64,000 nucleotides of DNA, from contig CAWCEP010000009.1 of the NCBI GenBank assembly GCA_963794615.1, positions 186,001-250,000 on the forward strand, written 5' to 3'. A program made the translations under genes and the position numbers. The notes below the pieces were generated by a model, which worked only from the letters and a program-made list of their open reading frames with translations, did not search any database and had not been told where the DNA came from. This document shows, in pieces, positions 10,600-18,980 of this stretch; position 1 is the stretch's first letter, and each line of letters begins with the position of its first letter. The DNA is from Chersky-840 sp963794615. GTDB taxonomy: Bacteria; Actinomycetota; Acidimicrobiia; Acidimicrobiales; UBA8190.

Positions 10600-10989
10600 T
10601 CACCCCACACCGTAGGCGGCCCGGGCGGGGCCGAGGTCGAAGTACTCCCGCCACGCCTTGATGCGCCCCTCCTCGATCTCGAACACGCCGCAGATGGGGA
10701 GGACGACGGCGGTTCCGTTGATGGTGATGTAGTCGACCCGCTCGTTCATCACGATGTCGCCGGCGGCGACCTGATGGCGAACCTCCAGGCGCCCGGGCGG
10801 CACGTCGGCGAATTTGGTCACGAACTCCTCGATGGCCTCTTTGCCGACGATGGGTGTGAGGGGAATGCTGTGGTACACGGCGTCGGCGGTGAAGCAATCG
10901 AGGATGTAGGGCGTATCGCGTCGCTCCCACGCCGCCAGGAACTCCCGGATCATGGTGTCGTTGGTCACCTCGGTCGTTCGGTCGTCCAT
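10600..10989 (-). CDS. Limonene-1,2-epoxide hydrolase-like / SnoaL-fold protein
   Basis: Protein of 129 residues with the NTF2-like fold. MIREFLAAWERRDTPYILDC followed by AVYHSIPLTPIVGKEAI is typical of the limonene-epoxide hydrolase family, and GVFEIEEGRIKAWREYFDL is the family's C-terminal strand. It may hydrate an epoxide or isomerise a small ring substrate. I place the start at ATG 10989, which has a GACGAGGG-type ribosome-binding site about 9 bases upstream. An extension to 11139 would add 50 residues of non-family sequence. Confidence 0.75.
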   Translation of the reverse strand: MDDRTTEVTNDTMIREFLAAWERRDTPYILDCFTADAVYHSIPLTPIVGKEAIEEFVTKFADVPPGRLEVRHQVAAGDIVMNERVDYITINGTAVVLPICGVFEIEEGRIKAWREYFDLGPARAAYGVG

Positions 10990-11204
10990 CACGCCACCCT
11001 CGTCCCTTGTCGCCGGTGCGGTCCCCACCCGGGACGAACCTAGGTCGACGGTGGCGTCGCGTACAGGGCCGGTCGGACCGAGCCGACGTCGGCTCGCGTT
11101 CGGATCTGATTCTGGGCGCGTCGGTGCGGGTACGCTCACACCCCAGCCAGCGCCGGTCGACCCGGCGCCATGAGTCAGGACCGGTCGACGAGGAGTGCGC
11201 TTCC

Positions 11205-11615
11205 GTGAGCTCTGCCGAGATGCCCAGCCTTGAGATCCCCGACGAGGTGCTCGCCGCGGTCCCCGAGTACGGGGCCAACCAGGGGGCGGTAGTCATCGTG
11301 GATTTTCAGGGGGTGGTGCTGGGGCTGAACAAGGCGGCCGAGGAGCTGTTCAAGATGGAGAGCTCGGACATCGCCGGTGAGTTCGTCGAGATGCTGGTGC
11401 CGACGAAGAAGCGGTGGGGACACCAGGCCTACCGCCGTGGCTATCTGGTCGAGCCGAGGGACCGCGAGATGGACCCCGGTCTCTACCCCGAGGCCGAGAC
11501 CTCGGAGGGGGAGGTCGTCCCCATCACGGGACGGCTCCAGCCCGTCACGGTGGACGGCAAGCTCTTCGTGGCCGCTCACATGGCCCGCGATGACGCCCCC
11601 CGTCCCGCCGATTGA
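11205..11615 (+). CDS. PAS domain protein
   Basis: Single-domain protein of 136 residues. GAVVIVDFQGVVLGLNKAAEELFKMESSDIAGEFVEMLVP is a standard PAS core, here broken only by my reading of it as two adjacent stretches, and the C-terminal half keeps the GRLQPVTVDGKLFVAAHMAR strands. No kinase, cyclase or DNA-binding domain follows, so it is a free-standing sensor or scaffold with an unknown partner. The GTG start at 11205 is preceded by ACGAGGAG at 11188-11195, a good ribosome-binding site. Divergent from the epoxide-hydrolase-like gene. Confidence 0.75.
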   Translation: MSSAEMPSLEIPDEVLAAVPEYGANQGAVVIVDFQGVVLGLNKAAEELFKMESSDIAGEFVEMLVPTKKRWGHQAYRRGYLVEPRDREMDPGLYPEAETSEGEVVPITGRLQPVTVDGKLFVAAHMARDDAPRPAD

Positions 11616-11779
11616 CCCGTCGTGACACGGGTCGGCTCGTCTTCCGGCTGACCTGCCCCACGCCCCGTCGAGAGCCGGCGGCCGGCTCCCCACGGGCACC
11701 CCGTCGGTGTCCGCCGGTCTTTCGGCTGGTCCCGGCGGCGGACGTCCCGTTCGGGAATCCCGGTACCCTCGGGCGTGTT

Positions 11780-11793
11780 GTTGCTACTGCAAC
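11780..11793. promoter_or_regulatory. Short palindrome upstream of lon
   Basis: GTTGC-TACT-GCAAC is a perfect 5-bp inverted repeat with a 4-base centre, 55 bases before the Lon start. It could be an operator or chance. It is not the HspR/HAIR inverted repeat. Confidence 0.25.
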
Positions 11794-11848
11794 GATTCCG
11801 GCGGGCCTGGGATAGGTCTGACCGGGGCGGAAGAAGGGCCGGAAAGAC

Positions 11849-14104
11849 ATGACCGAGCTGAACCAGACATTGCCATTGCTACCCCTGACCTCGGGAGTCA
11901 TCCTCCCGGGCATGGTGTTCACCATGGCCCTCGAGACCGACGAGGCCAAGACGGCCGCCGAGGCGGCGGGATCGGTCGGCGGCGAGCTCGTGCTCGTGCC
12001 CCACATCGACGGCAAGTACGCCTCGGTGGGTGTGATCTCGAAGATCCTGGAGACCGGCGAGCTGCCGGGCGGCCCCGTGGCCGTCGTGGTGAGCGGCCTG
12101 CGCCGGGCCACCATCGGCACGGCCGTCCCCGGGACGGGGCGGGCCCTGTGGGTCCAGGTCGAGCCCATCGGCGACGAACCCGAGACCCCGAGAGCACTCG
12201 AGCTGGCGCGCGAATACCGAGCCGTGCTCGAGAACATCCTCCTGACGCGAGGAGCGCGCCGCATGGCGGAGCGCCTACGTGATGTCACCGACGCCTCGCA
12301 GATCGCCGACCTGTCGGGGTACTCCCCTGACCTGAACCTGGCCCAGAAGGTCGAGATCCTCGAGACCGTCGACCTCGAAGCGCGCCTGCGCCTCGTGCTG
12401 GGTTGGGCCCGCGAGACACTGGCCGACCTGACGCTGCGCGAGCAGATCAAGACCAATGTCGAAGAGGGCATGGAGAAGACCCAGCGCGAGTTCCTCCTTC
12501 GGCGTCAGCTCGAAGCCATCCGCAAGGAGCTCAACGAGTTGGACGGCACCGCAGACGAGGGGAGTGTCGACGACTTCCGCTCCAAGGTGGAGGGCCGCGA
12601 CCTGCCCGACGCGGTGCGTACCGCCGTGTTGCGCGAGGTCGACAAGCTCGAGCGCACCAGTGAGCAGAGCCCCGAACACGGCTGGATCCGGACGTGGCTG
12701 GACACCGTCTTGGAGGTGCCGTGGGGCGTGCAGTCCGAGGACAACCTCGATGTGGCGGCGGCGGCGGGGATCCTCGACGAGGACCACGACGGGCTGAAGG
12801 ACGTGAAGGAGCGCATTCTCGAGCACCTGGCGGTGCGGAAACTGCGGACCGACCGCGGGCTCGTGTCAACGGGGCCGCGCGGATCGGGCGCGATCCTCGC
12901 GCTGGTGGGTCCTCCGGGCGTGGGCAAGACCTCGCTCGGCGAGTCGGTGGCGCGCGCCCTGGGCCGCAAGTTCGTGCGCGTGGCCCTGGGGGGCGTGCGC
13001 GACGAGGCCGAGATCAGGGGCCACCGACGCACCTACGTCGGCGCGCAGCCCGGACGGCTGGTGCGCGCCCTTCGCGAGGCCGGCACCATGAACCCCGTGA
13101 TCGTGCTGGACGAGGTCGACAAGCTGGGTGCCGACTATCGGGGCGACCCGTCGTCGGCCCTGCTGGAAGTCCTCGACCCCGCCCAGAACCACACCTTCCG
13201 GGACCACTACCTCGAGGTCGAGCTCGACCTGTCCAAGGTCCTGTTCCTGGCGACGGCCAACGTGGCCGAGACCATTCCCGGCCCGCTGCTGGATCGCATG
13301 GAGGTCATCCGCCTCGACGGCTACACCGAGGACGAGAAGGTCACCATCGCGCGGCATCACTTGCTGCGCCGGCAACTGGAGCGGACCGGACTTCGGGCCG
13401 AGGAGGTGGAGGTCTCTGATGAGGCACTGCGTGTCATCTCCGCCGATTACACGCGCGAGGCCGGTGTGAGGAGCCTCGAGCGTGAGATCGGAAGGCTGCT
13501 GCGCAAGGTCGCCACGAAGCTGGCGTCGGGAGCGCTGCAGTCCCCGGTCGTGGTGGAGGCTGACGACGTGCGCACGTGGTTGGGTCGTCCTCGGTTCTTC
13601 TTCGAGGCTGCCGATCGGACCAGCGTGCCCGGTGTGGCCACGGGCCTCGCCGTGACGGGCACGGGCGGCGACGTGTTGTTCGTCGAAGCCACCGTCATGG
13701 ACGGCCCCGAGGGATTGACCCTGACGGGACAACTCGGCGACGTCATGAAGGAGTCTGCGGAGATTGCACTGTCGTTCGTGCGCTCGCACGCGGCCGAGCT
13801 CGGCATCGATCCGGGCGCGTTCGCGGGGAAGCGATTCCACCTGCACGTCCCCGCCGGTGCCGTGCCCAAGGACGGGCCCTCGGCCGGCGTCACCATGACG
13901 ACCGCGCTCGTGAGCCTGCTAAGCGACCGGGCCGTGCGGCCCGTGGTGGGCATGACCGGCGAGGTCACGCTCCAGGGTCGGGTGCTGCCCATCGGCGGTG
14001 TGAAGCAGAAGGTCCTGGCCGCACACCGGGCCGGGCTCCGCGAGGTGGTCTTGCCCGTGCGCAATGGACCGGATCTCGAGGACGTGCCCGAGAGCGTCGC
14101 GTGA
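11849..14104 (+). CDS. lon: Endopeptidase La (Lon protease); C-terminal tail probably frame-shifted
   Basis: ATP-dependent cytoplasmic quality-control protease. Domains in order: LON substrate-binding N domain (about 1-200), AAA+ ATPase with Walker A GPPGVGKT at 354-361 and Walker B VIVLDEVDK, then the protease domain with catalytic Ser678 in PKDGPSAG and Lys719 in GGVKQK. As written the protein ends at 751 residues in DVPESVA. The usual Lon C-terminal helix follows in another frame as EEMTFHLAETVHDVLGAALD and stops at 14204. Restoring one CG pair in TCGCG near 14097 would make one protein of about 785 residues. A GGAAAG ribosome-binding site precedes the ATG. Confidence 0.95.
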   Translation: MTELNQTLPLLPLTSGVILPGMVFTMALETDEAKTAAEAAGSVGGELVLVPHIDGKYASVGVISKILETGELPGGPVAVVVSGLRRATIGTAVPGTGRALWVQVEPIGDEPETPRALELAREYRAVLENILLTRGARRMAERLRDVTDASQIADLSGYSPDLNLAQKVEILETVDLEARLRLVLGWARETLADLTLREQIKTNVEEGMEKTQREFLLRRQLEAIRKELNELDGTADEGSVDDFRSKVEGRDLPDAVRTAVLREVDKLERTSEQSPEHGWIRTWLDTVLEVPWGVQSEDNLDVAAAAGILDEDHDGLKDVKERILEHLAVRKLRTDRGLVSTGPRGSGAILALVGPPGVGKTSLGESVARALGRKFVRVALGGVRDEAEIRGHRRTYVGAQPGRLVRALREAGTMNPVIVLDEVDKLGADYRGDPSSALLEVLDPAQNHTFRDHYLEVELDLSKVLFLATANVAETIPGPLLDRMEVIRLDGYTEDEKVTIARHHLLRRQLERTGLRAEEVEVSDEALRVISADYTREAGVRSLEREIGRLLRKVATKLASGALQSPVVVEADDVRTWLGRPRFFFEAADRTSVPGVATGLAVTGTGGDVLFVEATVMDGPEGLTLTGQLGDVMKESAEIALSFVRSHAAELGIDPGAFAGKRFHLHVPAGAVPKDGPSAGVTMTTALVSLLSDRAVRPVVGMTGEVTLQGRVLPIGGVKQKVLAAHRAGLREVVLPVRNGPDLEDVPESVA

Positions 14105-14341
14105 GGAGATGACGTTCCATCTGGCTGAGACCGTGCACGACGTCCTCGGGGCCGCACTCGACGGTGTGGCCGCCGAGGCCACGTCGAGCCCGGTGGCAGC
14201 CTGAGCGCCAGGCCGTCGTTCACGGTCACATCACGGAACGGTCACAATCGAAGGGGTCCTGCGATCCCGTGATCGGAAACGGCCGGCGGAGGAAATTGTC
14301 ACGCGTTGTTCAGTGCGTGTTCATCTCCAGGCACGACCGGT

Positions 14342-14399
14342 CCCGAGCTGTTCACGCACCCCATCCACAGCGCTGTGGATGGGGTGCGGATATCTCGGG
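14342..14399. terminator. Perfect 32-base palindrome with outer stem, between convergent genes
   Basis: Bases 14356-14371 (GCACCCCATCCACAGC) and 14372-14387 are exact reverse complements. An outer CCCGAG (14342-14347) pairs with CTCGGG (14394-14399) across an internal loop. It lies between lon and the minus-strand dehydrogenase that ends at 14412, so a bidirectional terminator is the simplest reading. There is no U-tract on either side. Confidence 0.6.
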
Positions 14400-14411
14400 T
14401 TTCTACCCGAC

Positions 14412-15641
14412 TCAGCGGAAATCGAACGCCACTTTGATGGCGCCGCTGCTCTCCTGTTCGGCGAGGACGGTGAACGCTTCGCGCCACTGTTCGAGGCGGA
14501 ACGTGTGGGTGAGCATCCCCGAGAGGTCGACCTTCCCGGCCGCGGCCATGTCCAGGAAGTGGGCGATGCCGTGCTTGCGCACCCCATCCACCTCCTCGAT
14601 GCCGAAGGCGTTGGATCCCACCCAGGTGATCTCTTTGAAGTAGAGCGGCGAGTATTCCCAGCGCCCCGGGCCGTGCACCCCGCTCTTCACGAGCGTCCCC
14701 CGTGCCTTCAAGAGTCGGACGCCGACCTCGAAGGTCTCGGGCTTCCCGATGGTGTCGTAGACGACGTCGATCTGGCCGGGGTGCGCCATGGGCAGCGCAT
14801 CACCCACGCGCTGGAGGACACCTCCCGACCACGCCGCGGCTTGCTCGATGAGCGCGTGGCGAGGCTCGGGCGCCACCACGGTGGCACCGAGGCGGCGCGC
14901 CAGGTCGGCTTGGGCGGGAAAGCGCGCCACGACCATGACCTCGACGTCGGGGTACAGGGCGCGCAGGATGGCGGTGGCGGTGGTGCCGAGGGCCCCGGCG
15001 CCGTACACGAGGGCGCGCCCGCCCGGGGGTGGTGGATGGCGGGTGACCGAATGCAGGGAGACCGCGAACGGGTCGGCGAACACGGCCAGTTCGTCGGGGA
15101 CGCCGTCGGGGACGGGGAAGAGCATGGTGTGATGGGCGGGGAAGAAGTCGGCGAAGCCACCCGGCGCGTCCTTGCACGTGCCGGTGTGGATGCCGGCCGC
15201 GAGGGGGCCTTGGGTGAAGTGCCAGCACAAGCTGTAGTCGCCCGCCTCACACGACGGACACACCGGATCGATACCCCGAGGAGCGCACGACAGCCACGGG
15301 TTGAGCACCACGCGCTGGCCGACCTCGAGGTCCGGTACGCCCGGCCCGACGTCGGCCACGTTGGCCACCACTTCGTGGCCGAGGATGGTGGGGAAGGTGA
15401 AGAGATTGGCCAGCGGGCTGTCGGCGTTGGCCTCGCCGAAGTCCATGAAGACCTGCTTGGCCTCAGACCCGCAGATCCCGGTCATCCGGGTCTTGGCCAT
15501 GACCCAGCCCGGCCTCGTCGGGTGCGGCTCGTCGAGGTCCACGAGCTTCATGGGGGTGCGCGCCAGTCCCACCAACAACGGGTTGGACGCATCGGGTGCA
15601 TCCCACTTGTCGGGCCGAACCCCGTAGAGCAGTCCCTTCAT
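14412..15641 (-). CDS. Zinc-binding alcohol dehydrogenase (MDR family)
   Basis: Medium-chain dehydrogenase/reductase of 409 residues. MTGICGSEAKQVFMDFG provides the catalytic zinc Cys, TILGHEVVANV the GHE motif, and a cysteine-containing loop (CAPRG...CPSCEAGDYSLC) the structural zinc site. ALVYGAGALG is the NAD(P)-binding turn. It probably oxidises an alcohol or reduces an aldehyde; the substrate is unknown. AAGGAG lies about 9 bases before the ATG. It is the last gene of a minus-strand run with the PIG-L deacetylase, SnoaL and VOC genes. Confidence 0.88.
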   Translation of the reverse strand: MKGLLYGVRPDKWDAPDASNPLLVGLARTPMKLVDLDEPHPTRPGWVMAKTRMTGICGSEAKQVFMDFGEANADSPLANLFTFPTILGHEVVANVADVGPGVPDLEVGQRVVLNPWLSCAPRGIDPVCPSCEAGDYSLCWHFTQGPLAAGIHTGTCKDAPGGFADFFPAHHTMLFPVPDGVPDELAVFADPFAVSLHSVTRHPPPPGGRALVYGAGALGTTATAILRALYPDVEVMVVARFPAQADLARRLGATVVAPEPRHALIEQAAAWSGGVLQRVGDALPMAHPGQIDVVYDTIGKPETFEVGVRLLKARGTLVKSGVHGPGRWEYSPLYFKEITWVGSNAFGIEEVDGVRKHGIAHFLDMAAAGKVDLSGMLTHTFRLEQWREAFTVLAEQESSGAIKVAFDFR

Positions 15642-15687
15642 CGTCCTATCTCCTTGGCCACCGGTGTCAGCGACGGCGTGGCAGTTG

Positions 15688-15729
15688 CACGGTGTCAGCT
15701 ACACGGTGTCGGCTACACCGTGTCGGCGA
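15688..15729. repeat. Three 14-base tandem units across the PIG-L stop codon
   Basis: Units 15688-15701, 15702-15715 and 15716-15729 share CACSGTGTCRGCKA with few differences. The stop codon of the deacetylase gene (15713-15715, minus strand) lies inside, so the last codons (ADTV-stop) have been duplicated into the intergenic space. Confidence 0.7.
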
Positions 15730-16504
15730 GGACCTCCCACCCCGGTGGGGGAGGTTCGAGTCGCCAGTACTGCTCGGGAACGTTCGCATCGAGACGCTCG
15801 TCGAGCACGTGGTCGCGTTGCAGGGGCGCTACCTGGCTCTTGTAGAACTCGATGGCGGCACGCTTGCGGACCATGTCGGGCTCGATCGGCACGACCGCCG
15901 GCGTGGGCCACAAGCTGCTCTTGAACAGCGTGGCCACCCGCCACGCCAGGATCCCGGGGATGTGTTTGTAGCCGTGGTCTTCGTAGCAGAACCAGGCCGG
16001 TGTCTCCCCGGACTCGGCCAGGGCACCTCGGGCCAGCAGGCCGGCCTCGTGGGTGACGACGTGATCGGGGTTGGCGAGTCCCATCGGCAAGAAGACAGCG
16101 GTCGGTGACGACGCCGCGATGGCCCCTTGGAGCTCCGGTGCCACGTCCTCGGGGCGGGGGCGGTCGGCCTTGGCCAGGTACTGGTGGTCGGGGAAGTCGA
16201 GCCACACCGGCGTGGCTTCGAGGAACGCCATGGCGGCGCGGTCCTCCTCACGCCGGAGGGCGACCACGTCGTCCCCGGCGCGAAAGCCCCCACACGCGTC
16301 CCACGACGTGGGCTCATCGGGGTACTGGGGAGGGCGTCCCCCGAGCACGGTGATGACCGTGGTGCCGGGATGGCCGGCGATGAGGTGGGTGGCACCGAGC
16401 ACGGCGTCGTCGAAGTGGGGTGACACCACTACCACCCGGGCCAGGACGGCGGGGTCGACGAGCCCCCACGTGACCTCGACGGTTCCCCCCGTGTCTGCCC
16501 CCAC
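15713..16504 (-). CDS. PIG-L family deacetylase
   Basis: Zinc-dependent N-deacetylase of the LmbE/MshB superfamily, 263 residues. The metal motif appears as PHFDDAVLG at residues 29-37, a common variant of PHPDDE, and the later NPDHVVTHEAG supplies the second histidine pair. Substrates in the family are GlcNAc-type sugars, mycothiol precursors and antibiotic intermediates; nothing here chooses among them. GTG start at 16504. Seventy-one bases separate it from the dehydrogenase downstream. Confidence 0.82.
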   Translation of the reverse strand: MGADTGGTVEVTWGLVDPAVLARVVVVSPHFDDAVLGATHLIAGHPGTTVITVLGGRPPQYPDEPTSWDACGGFRAGDDVVALRREEDRAAMAFLEATPVWLDFPDHQYLAKADRPRPEDVAPELQGAIAASSPTAVFLPMGLANPDHVVTHEAGLLARGALAESGETPAWFCYEDHGYKHIPGILAWRVATLFKSSLWPTPAVVPIEPDMVRKRAAIEFYKSQVAPLQRDHVLDERLDANVPEQYWRLEPPPPGWEVLADTV

Positions 16505-16534
16505 GAGCCCGGACCGTATCGCGTCGAGCCCGGT

Positions 16535-16927
16535 CTACGCCCGTCCCGGGCGCGCTCGACGCGGCACCACGGTGCGGCGCTCGATGCGCCAACCTGCGGG
16601 CGTGCGCACGACGTCGTCGTGGTACTCGCCGGTTCGGGCCCGTCCGTCATCGGAGACGACGAGGTATTTGCACCGGATGCGCGCCCGTTGGTCGCCGTCG
16701 GCCTCGATCGCCACATTGGTGGTGTGATGGGCGAGAGGGTGGTCGAGCTCGGCGAAGCAGGCTCGCAACTCCTCGCTCCCTCGTGCGGTGCCCCGGCCGA
16801 GGGCCCGCAAGTCGAATTCCCCGTCGTCGCTGAACACCTCCGCCAGGCGGTGCCAGTCGGCATCGTCGACGACGTGGCCGTAGCGGGCCAGGAGATCATG
16901 GATGGCGAGGATCTCGGCGCTCTCCAT
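16535..16927 (-). CDS. SnoaL-like (NTF2 superfamily) protein
   Basis: Protein of 130 residues with the bile-acid 7-alpha-dehydratase/SnoaL_4 pattern: IHDLLARYGHVVDDADWHRL at the N-terminus, then FSDDGEFDLR, HHTTNVAIEAD and ARTGEYHDDVVRTPAGWRIE. Members act as ring dehydratases, isomerases or binding proteins. Starts at ATG 16927, 13 bases after the VOC gene, and is followed after 30 bases by the deacetylase gene, so these are probably one transcript. Confidence 0.75.
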   Translation of the reverse strand: MESAEILAIHDLLARYGHVVDDADWHRLAEVFSDDGEFDLRALGRGTARGSEELRACFAELDHPLAHHTTNVAIEADGDQRARIRCKYLVVSDDGRARTGEYHDDVVRTPAGWRIERRTVVPRRARPGRA

Positions 16928-16940
16928 CAGGGCCCGGTCA

Positions 16941-17291
16941 TCACCGCTCGTGACAGCACAAGCAGAACTCGTTGCCTTCGGGGTCCGCCATCGCGATCCA
17001 GCAGCAGCCGTACTCCTCGTAGACCTCCGCCCTGCGCCGGGAACCGCCCTGCGCCACCAGCTCGGCGGCCATGGCTTCGATGTCGGGCGTCTCGATGTCG
17101 AGATGCATCCGGTTCTTGCCGGCTTTGGCCTCCGGCACTCGCTGGATCAGGAGTTTGGGCCCGTCGCCACCGTCGGGGAGCAACGACACGTAGTTTTCGA
17201 CCGAGCCGGTGACGACGTAGCCGAGCGCCGCGGCCCAGAACGGGGCCAAGGCCTCGGGATCGCGGCTGTCGAGGACGAATCCGATCTCCAC
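16941..17291 (-). CDS. VOC family (glyoxalase-like) protein
   Basis: Protein of 116 residues with two beta-alpha-beta-beta-beta half-repeats: EIGFVLDSRDPEALAPFWAA at the start and NRMHLDIETPDIEAMAAELV in the middle, ending with CCWIAMADPEGNEFCLC. This is the Glyoxalase_6 pattern common in actinobacteria. Its ligand or reaction is unknown. GTG start at 17291 with a G-rich ribosome-binding region (GATGGGGG). Confidence 0.78.
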   Translation of the reverse strand: MEIGFVLDSRDPEALAPFWAAALGYVVTGSVENYVSLLPDGGDGPKLLIQRVPEAKAGKNRMHLDIETPDIEAMAAELVAQGGSRRRAEVYEEYGCCWIAMADPEGNEFCLCCHER

Positions 17292-17360
17292 GCCCCCATC
17301 ATGCCTCTGTGGAGATATGCATCGTGGCGGGCCCGTGGCTTCCCGAAGGAGCGCCCCCGG

Positions 17361-17632
17361 CTAGCGACGACCCGACAGCGGGATCGGGAAGCGGGCCGTG
17401 TGGCGGTGGGCCGACCGCCACAGGTCGACCAGGTCCCAGAAGAAGGAGTAGCCGCGGTGGTGGATGCGAAGAGCGGTCACGGCCGGTCCTCGGGCCCCGT
17501 CGGTGCGGAAGACGGAGCGAGGGCGATACCCGGGGAGCGGGGCCAGCTCCCAGATGACGCCGTCGACGTCGATACGGCAAGGACCTCGTCGATCATCCTG
17601 ATGATCTCGTCACACCGCTGGGCTGGGGTCAT
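17361..17632 (-). CDS. Hypothetical protein, probable frame break
   Basis: Two adjoining frames give a plausible short protein of about 90 residues. The first reads MTPAQRCDEIIRMIDEVLA from ATG 17632. Near 17575 a second frame takes over with DVDGVIWELAPLPGYRPRSV, RIHHRGYSFFWDLVDLWRS and ends at 17361. The strong amino-acid character of the second stretch is unlike a shadow frame. Joining needs one base. I do not recognise the family and the gene call is tentative. Confidence 0.35.
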
Positions 17633-17769
17633 TGTCGCTCATCTGTCGTGGCGCCGGTCCTGTCACGATGCGCCTTTCGCATGCCCGGCTCCTAGGGCCG
17701 TTGGTGGTCAGTGGTCAGGGCCTTTGGTCCCATGCCACGCGCCGCTTGCGGTTGTGGCACCGTGTGGGT

Positions 17770-17991
17770 ATGTGCAGAAGCATCGTGACCCTACGGAGCC
17801 CGGACGCTGTCGCCGACGAGGACGTCCGGGCTGCCGCCCTGCAGTACGTGCGCAAGGTGAGCGGGTATCGCGCTCCCTCGGAGGCCAACCGGGCTACCTT
17901 CGAGCGCGCCGTCGATGACGTGGCCCGGTCGACCCGGGTGTTGCTCGACGGGCTCGTGTCGGGACGACCGGCTCCGAAGGTCAGTCGTTAA
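17770..17991 (+). CDS. DUF2277 family protein
   Basis: Protein of 73 residues that starts MCRSIVTLRSPD and contains AALQYVRKVSGYRAPSEANR, the conserved core of DUF2277, a small actinobacterial and alphaproteobacterial family of unknown function. The MCR(N/S)I start is diagnostic, which fixes the ATG at 17770. Its last 11 bases overlap the end of the convergent esterase gene. Confidence 0.85.
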   Translation: MCRSIVTLRSPDAVADEDVRAAALQYVRKVSGYRAPSEANRATFERAVDDVARSTRVLLDGLVSGRPAPKVSR

Positions 17992-18970
17992 CGGGACGCA
18001 GTCCCCGCACGAGGGCGCGCACCTGCTCCTCGATGGCGCGCTGGCCGAGCGCGCCCTGGGCGGCGATGATGTCGAACCCGTGGCACGCTCCCGCGACGGT
18101 GTGGAGCTCCGTGGGCACCCCGGCCGCCATGAGCCGGGTCGCGTACTCGATGCCCTCGTCACGCAAAGGGTCGAGCTCGGCGGTGAGGACGTAGGCGGGA
18201 GGAAGCCCCGTCAGGTCCGGGGCTCGTCCCGGGGCGGCGTAGGGCGATACCTCACCGCGGCGTTCGGGATCGCCGAGGTAGTGCTGCCACATATCGGCGT
18301 TGGACCCGCTCGTCCACATGGGCGTGGCGTCGAAGGTGCGCATTGACGCGGTCTGCATCCGGTCGTCGATGACGGGGTAGTTGAGGATCTGCACCGCCAG
18401 GGCGGGGCCGCCCCGGTCGCGTGCCTTGAGCGCGACCGCCGCCGCCAAGGCGCCGCCGGCGCTGCTTCCGCCCACACCCACCCGCCTCGGGTCGATGTCG
18501 AGCTCGGCGGCGTGGGACACCGTCCACCGCAGGCCGGCGTCGCAGTCGTCGACGCCGGCGGGGAAGGGGTGTTCGGGGGCGAGGCGGTAGTCCACCGACA
18601 CCACGACGCAACCGGCCTCCGCCGCGTAGCGCAGACAACGGAGCTCCTCGGTGTAACGGTCGCCGAGGACGAAGGCGCCGCCGTGGAAGAACACCAGGGC
18701 GGGGGCCGGGCCGGCGGGCCGGGTGACGGGCTCGTAGACCCGGATCGGGATCTCGGTCCCGGGCTCGACCCCGGGAATGGACCGGTCCGCCACCGTCACG
18801 CGCTCGTCGGTCGGGAGACTGCCCCCCAGGATTCCGAGCAGGTCGAGCGTCGAGCGCATCATCCGCACGACGTTCATGTCCCGGAGGTTTTCTCCGGGGT
18901 CGACGCCGGCGGGGAACCCCGCCATGACGAGGGCGAGCTCGGGATCGAGAGGCGGGAGTGTCGTCGTCAT
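17981..18970 (-). CDS. Alpha/beta hydrolase (hormone-sensitive lipase family)
   Basis: Carboxylesterase of 329 residues. The oxyanion-hole motif HGGAF is at 96-100, the nucleophile elbow GSSAG has Ser170, the acid lies in TAELDPLRDEG and the His in GACHGFD. This is the bacterial HSL (family IV) esterase set in full. The substrate is probably a short acyl ester. It follows the LLM gene by 10 bases on the same strand, so the two are likely co-transcribed. Confidence 0.9.
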   Translation of the reverse strand: MTTTLPPLDPELALVMAGFPAGVDPGENLRDMNVVRMMRSTLDLLGILGGSLPTDERVTVADRSIPGVEPGTEIPIRVYEPVTRPAGPAPALVFFHGGAFVLGDRYTEELRCLRYAAEAGCVVVSVDYRLAPEHPFPAGVDDCDAGLRWTVSHAAELDIDPRRVGVGGSSAGGALAAAVALKARDRGGPALAVQILNYPVIDDRMQTASMRTFDATPMWTSGSNADMWQHYLGDPERRGEVSPYAAPGRAPDLTGLPPAYVLTAELDPLRDEGIEYATRLMAAGVPTELHTVAGACHGFDIIAAQGALGQRAIEEQVRALVRGLRPVND

Positions 18971-18980
18971 CGTCGGCCCG

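Noticed and set aside
11919..13846. Long minus-strand frames inside lon
   Set aside because: They are reverse-complement shadows of a conserved protease gene.
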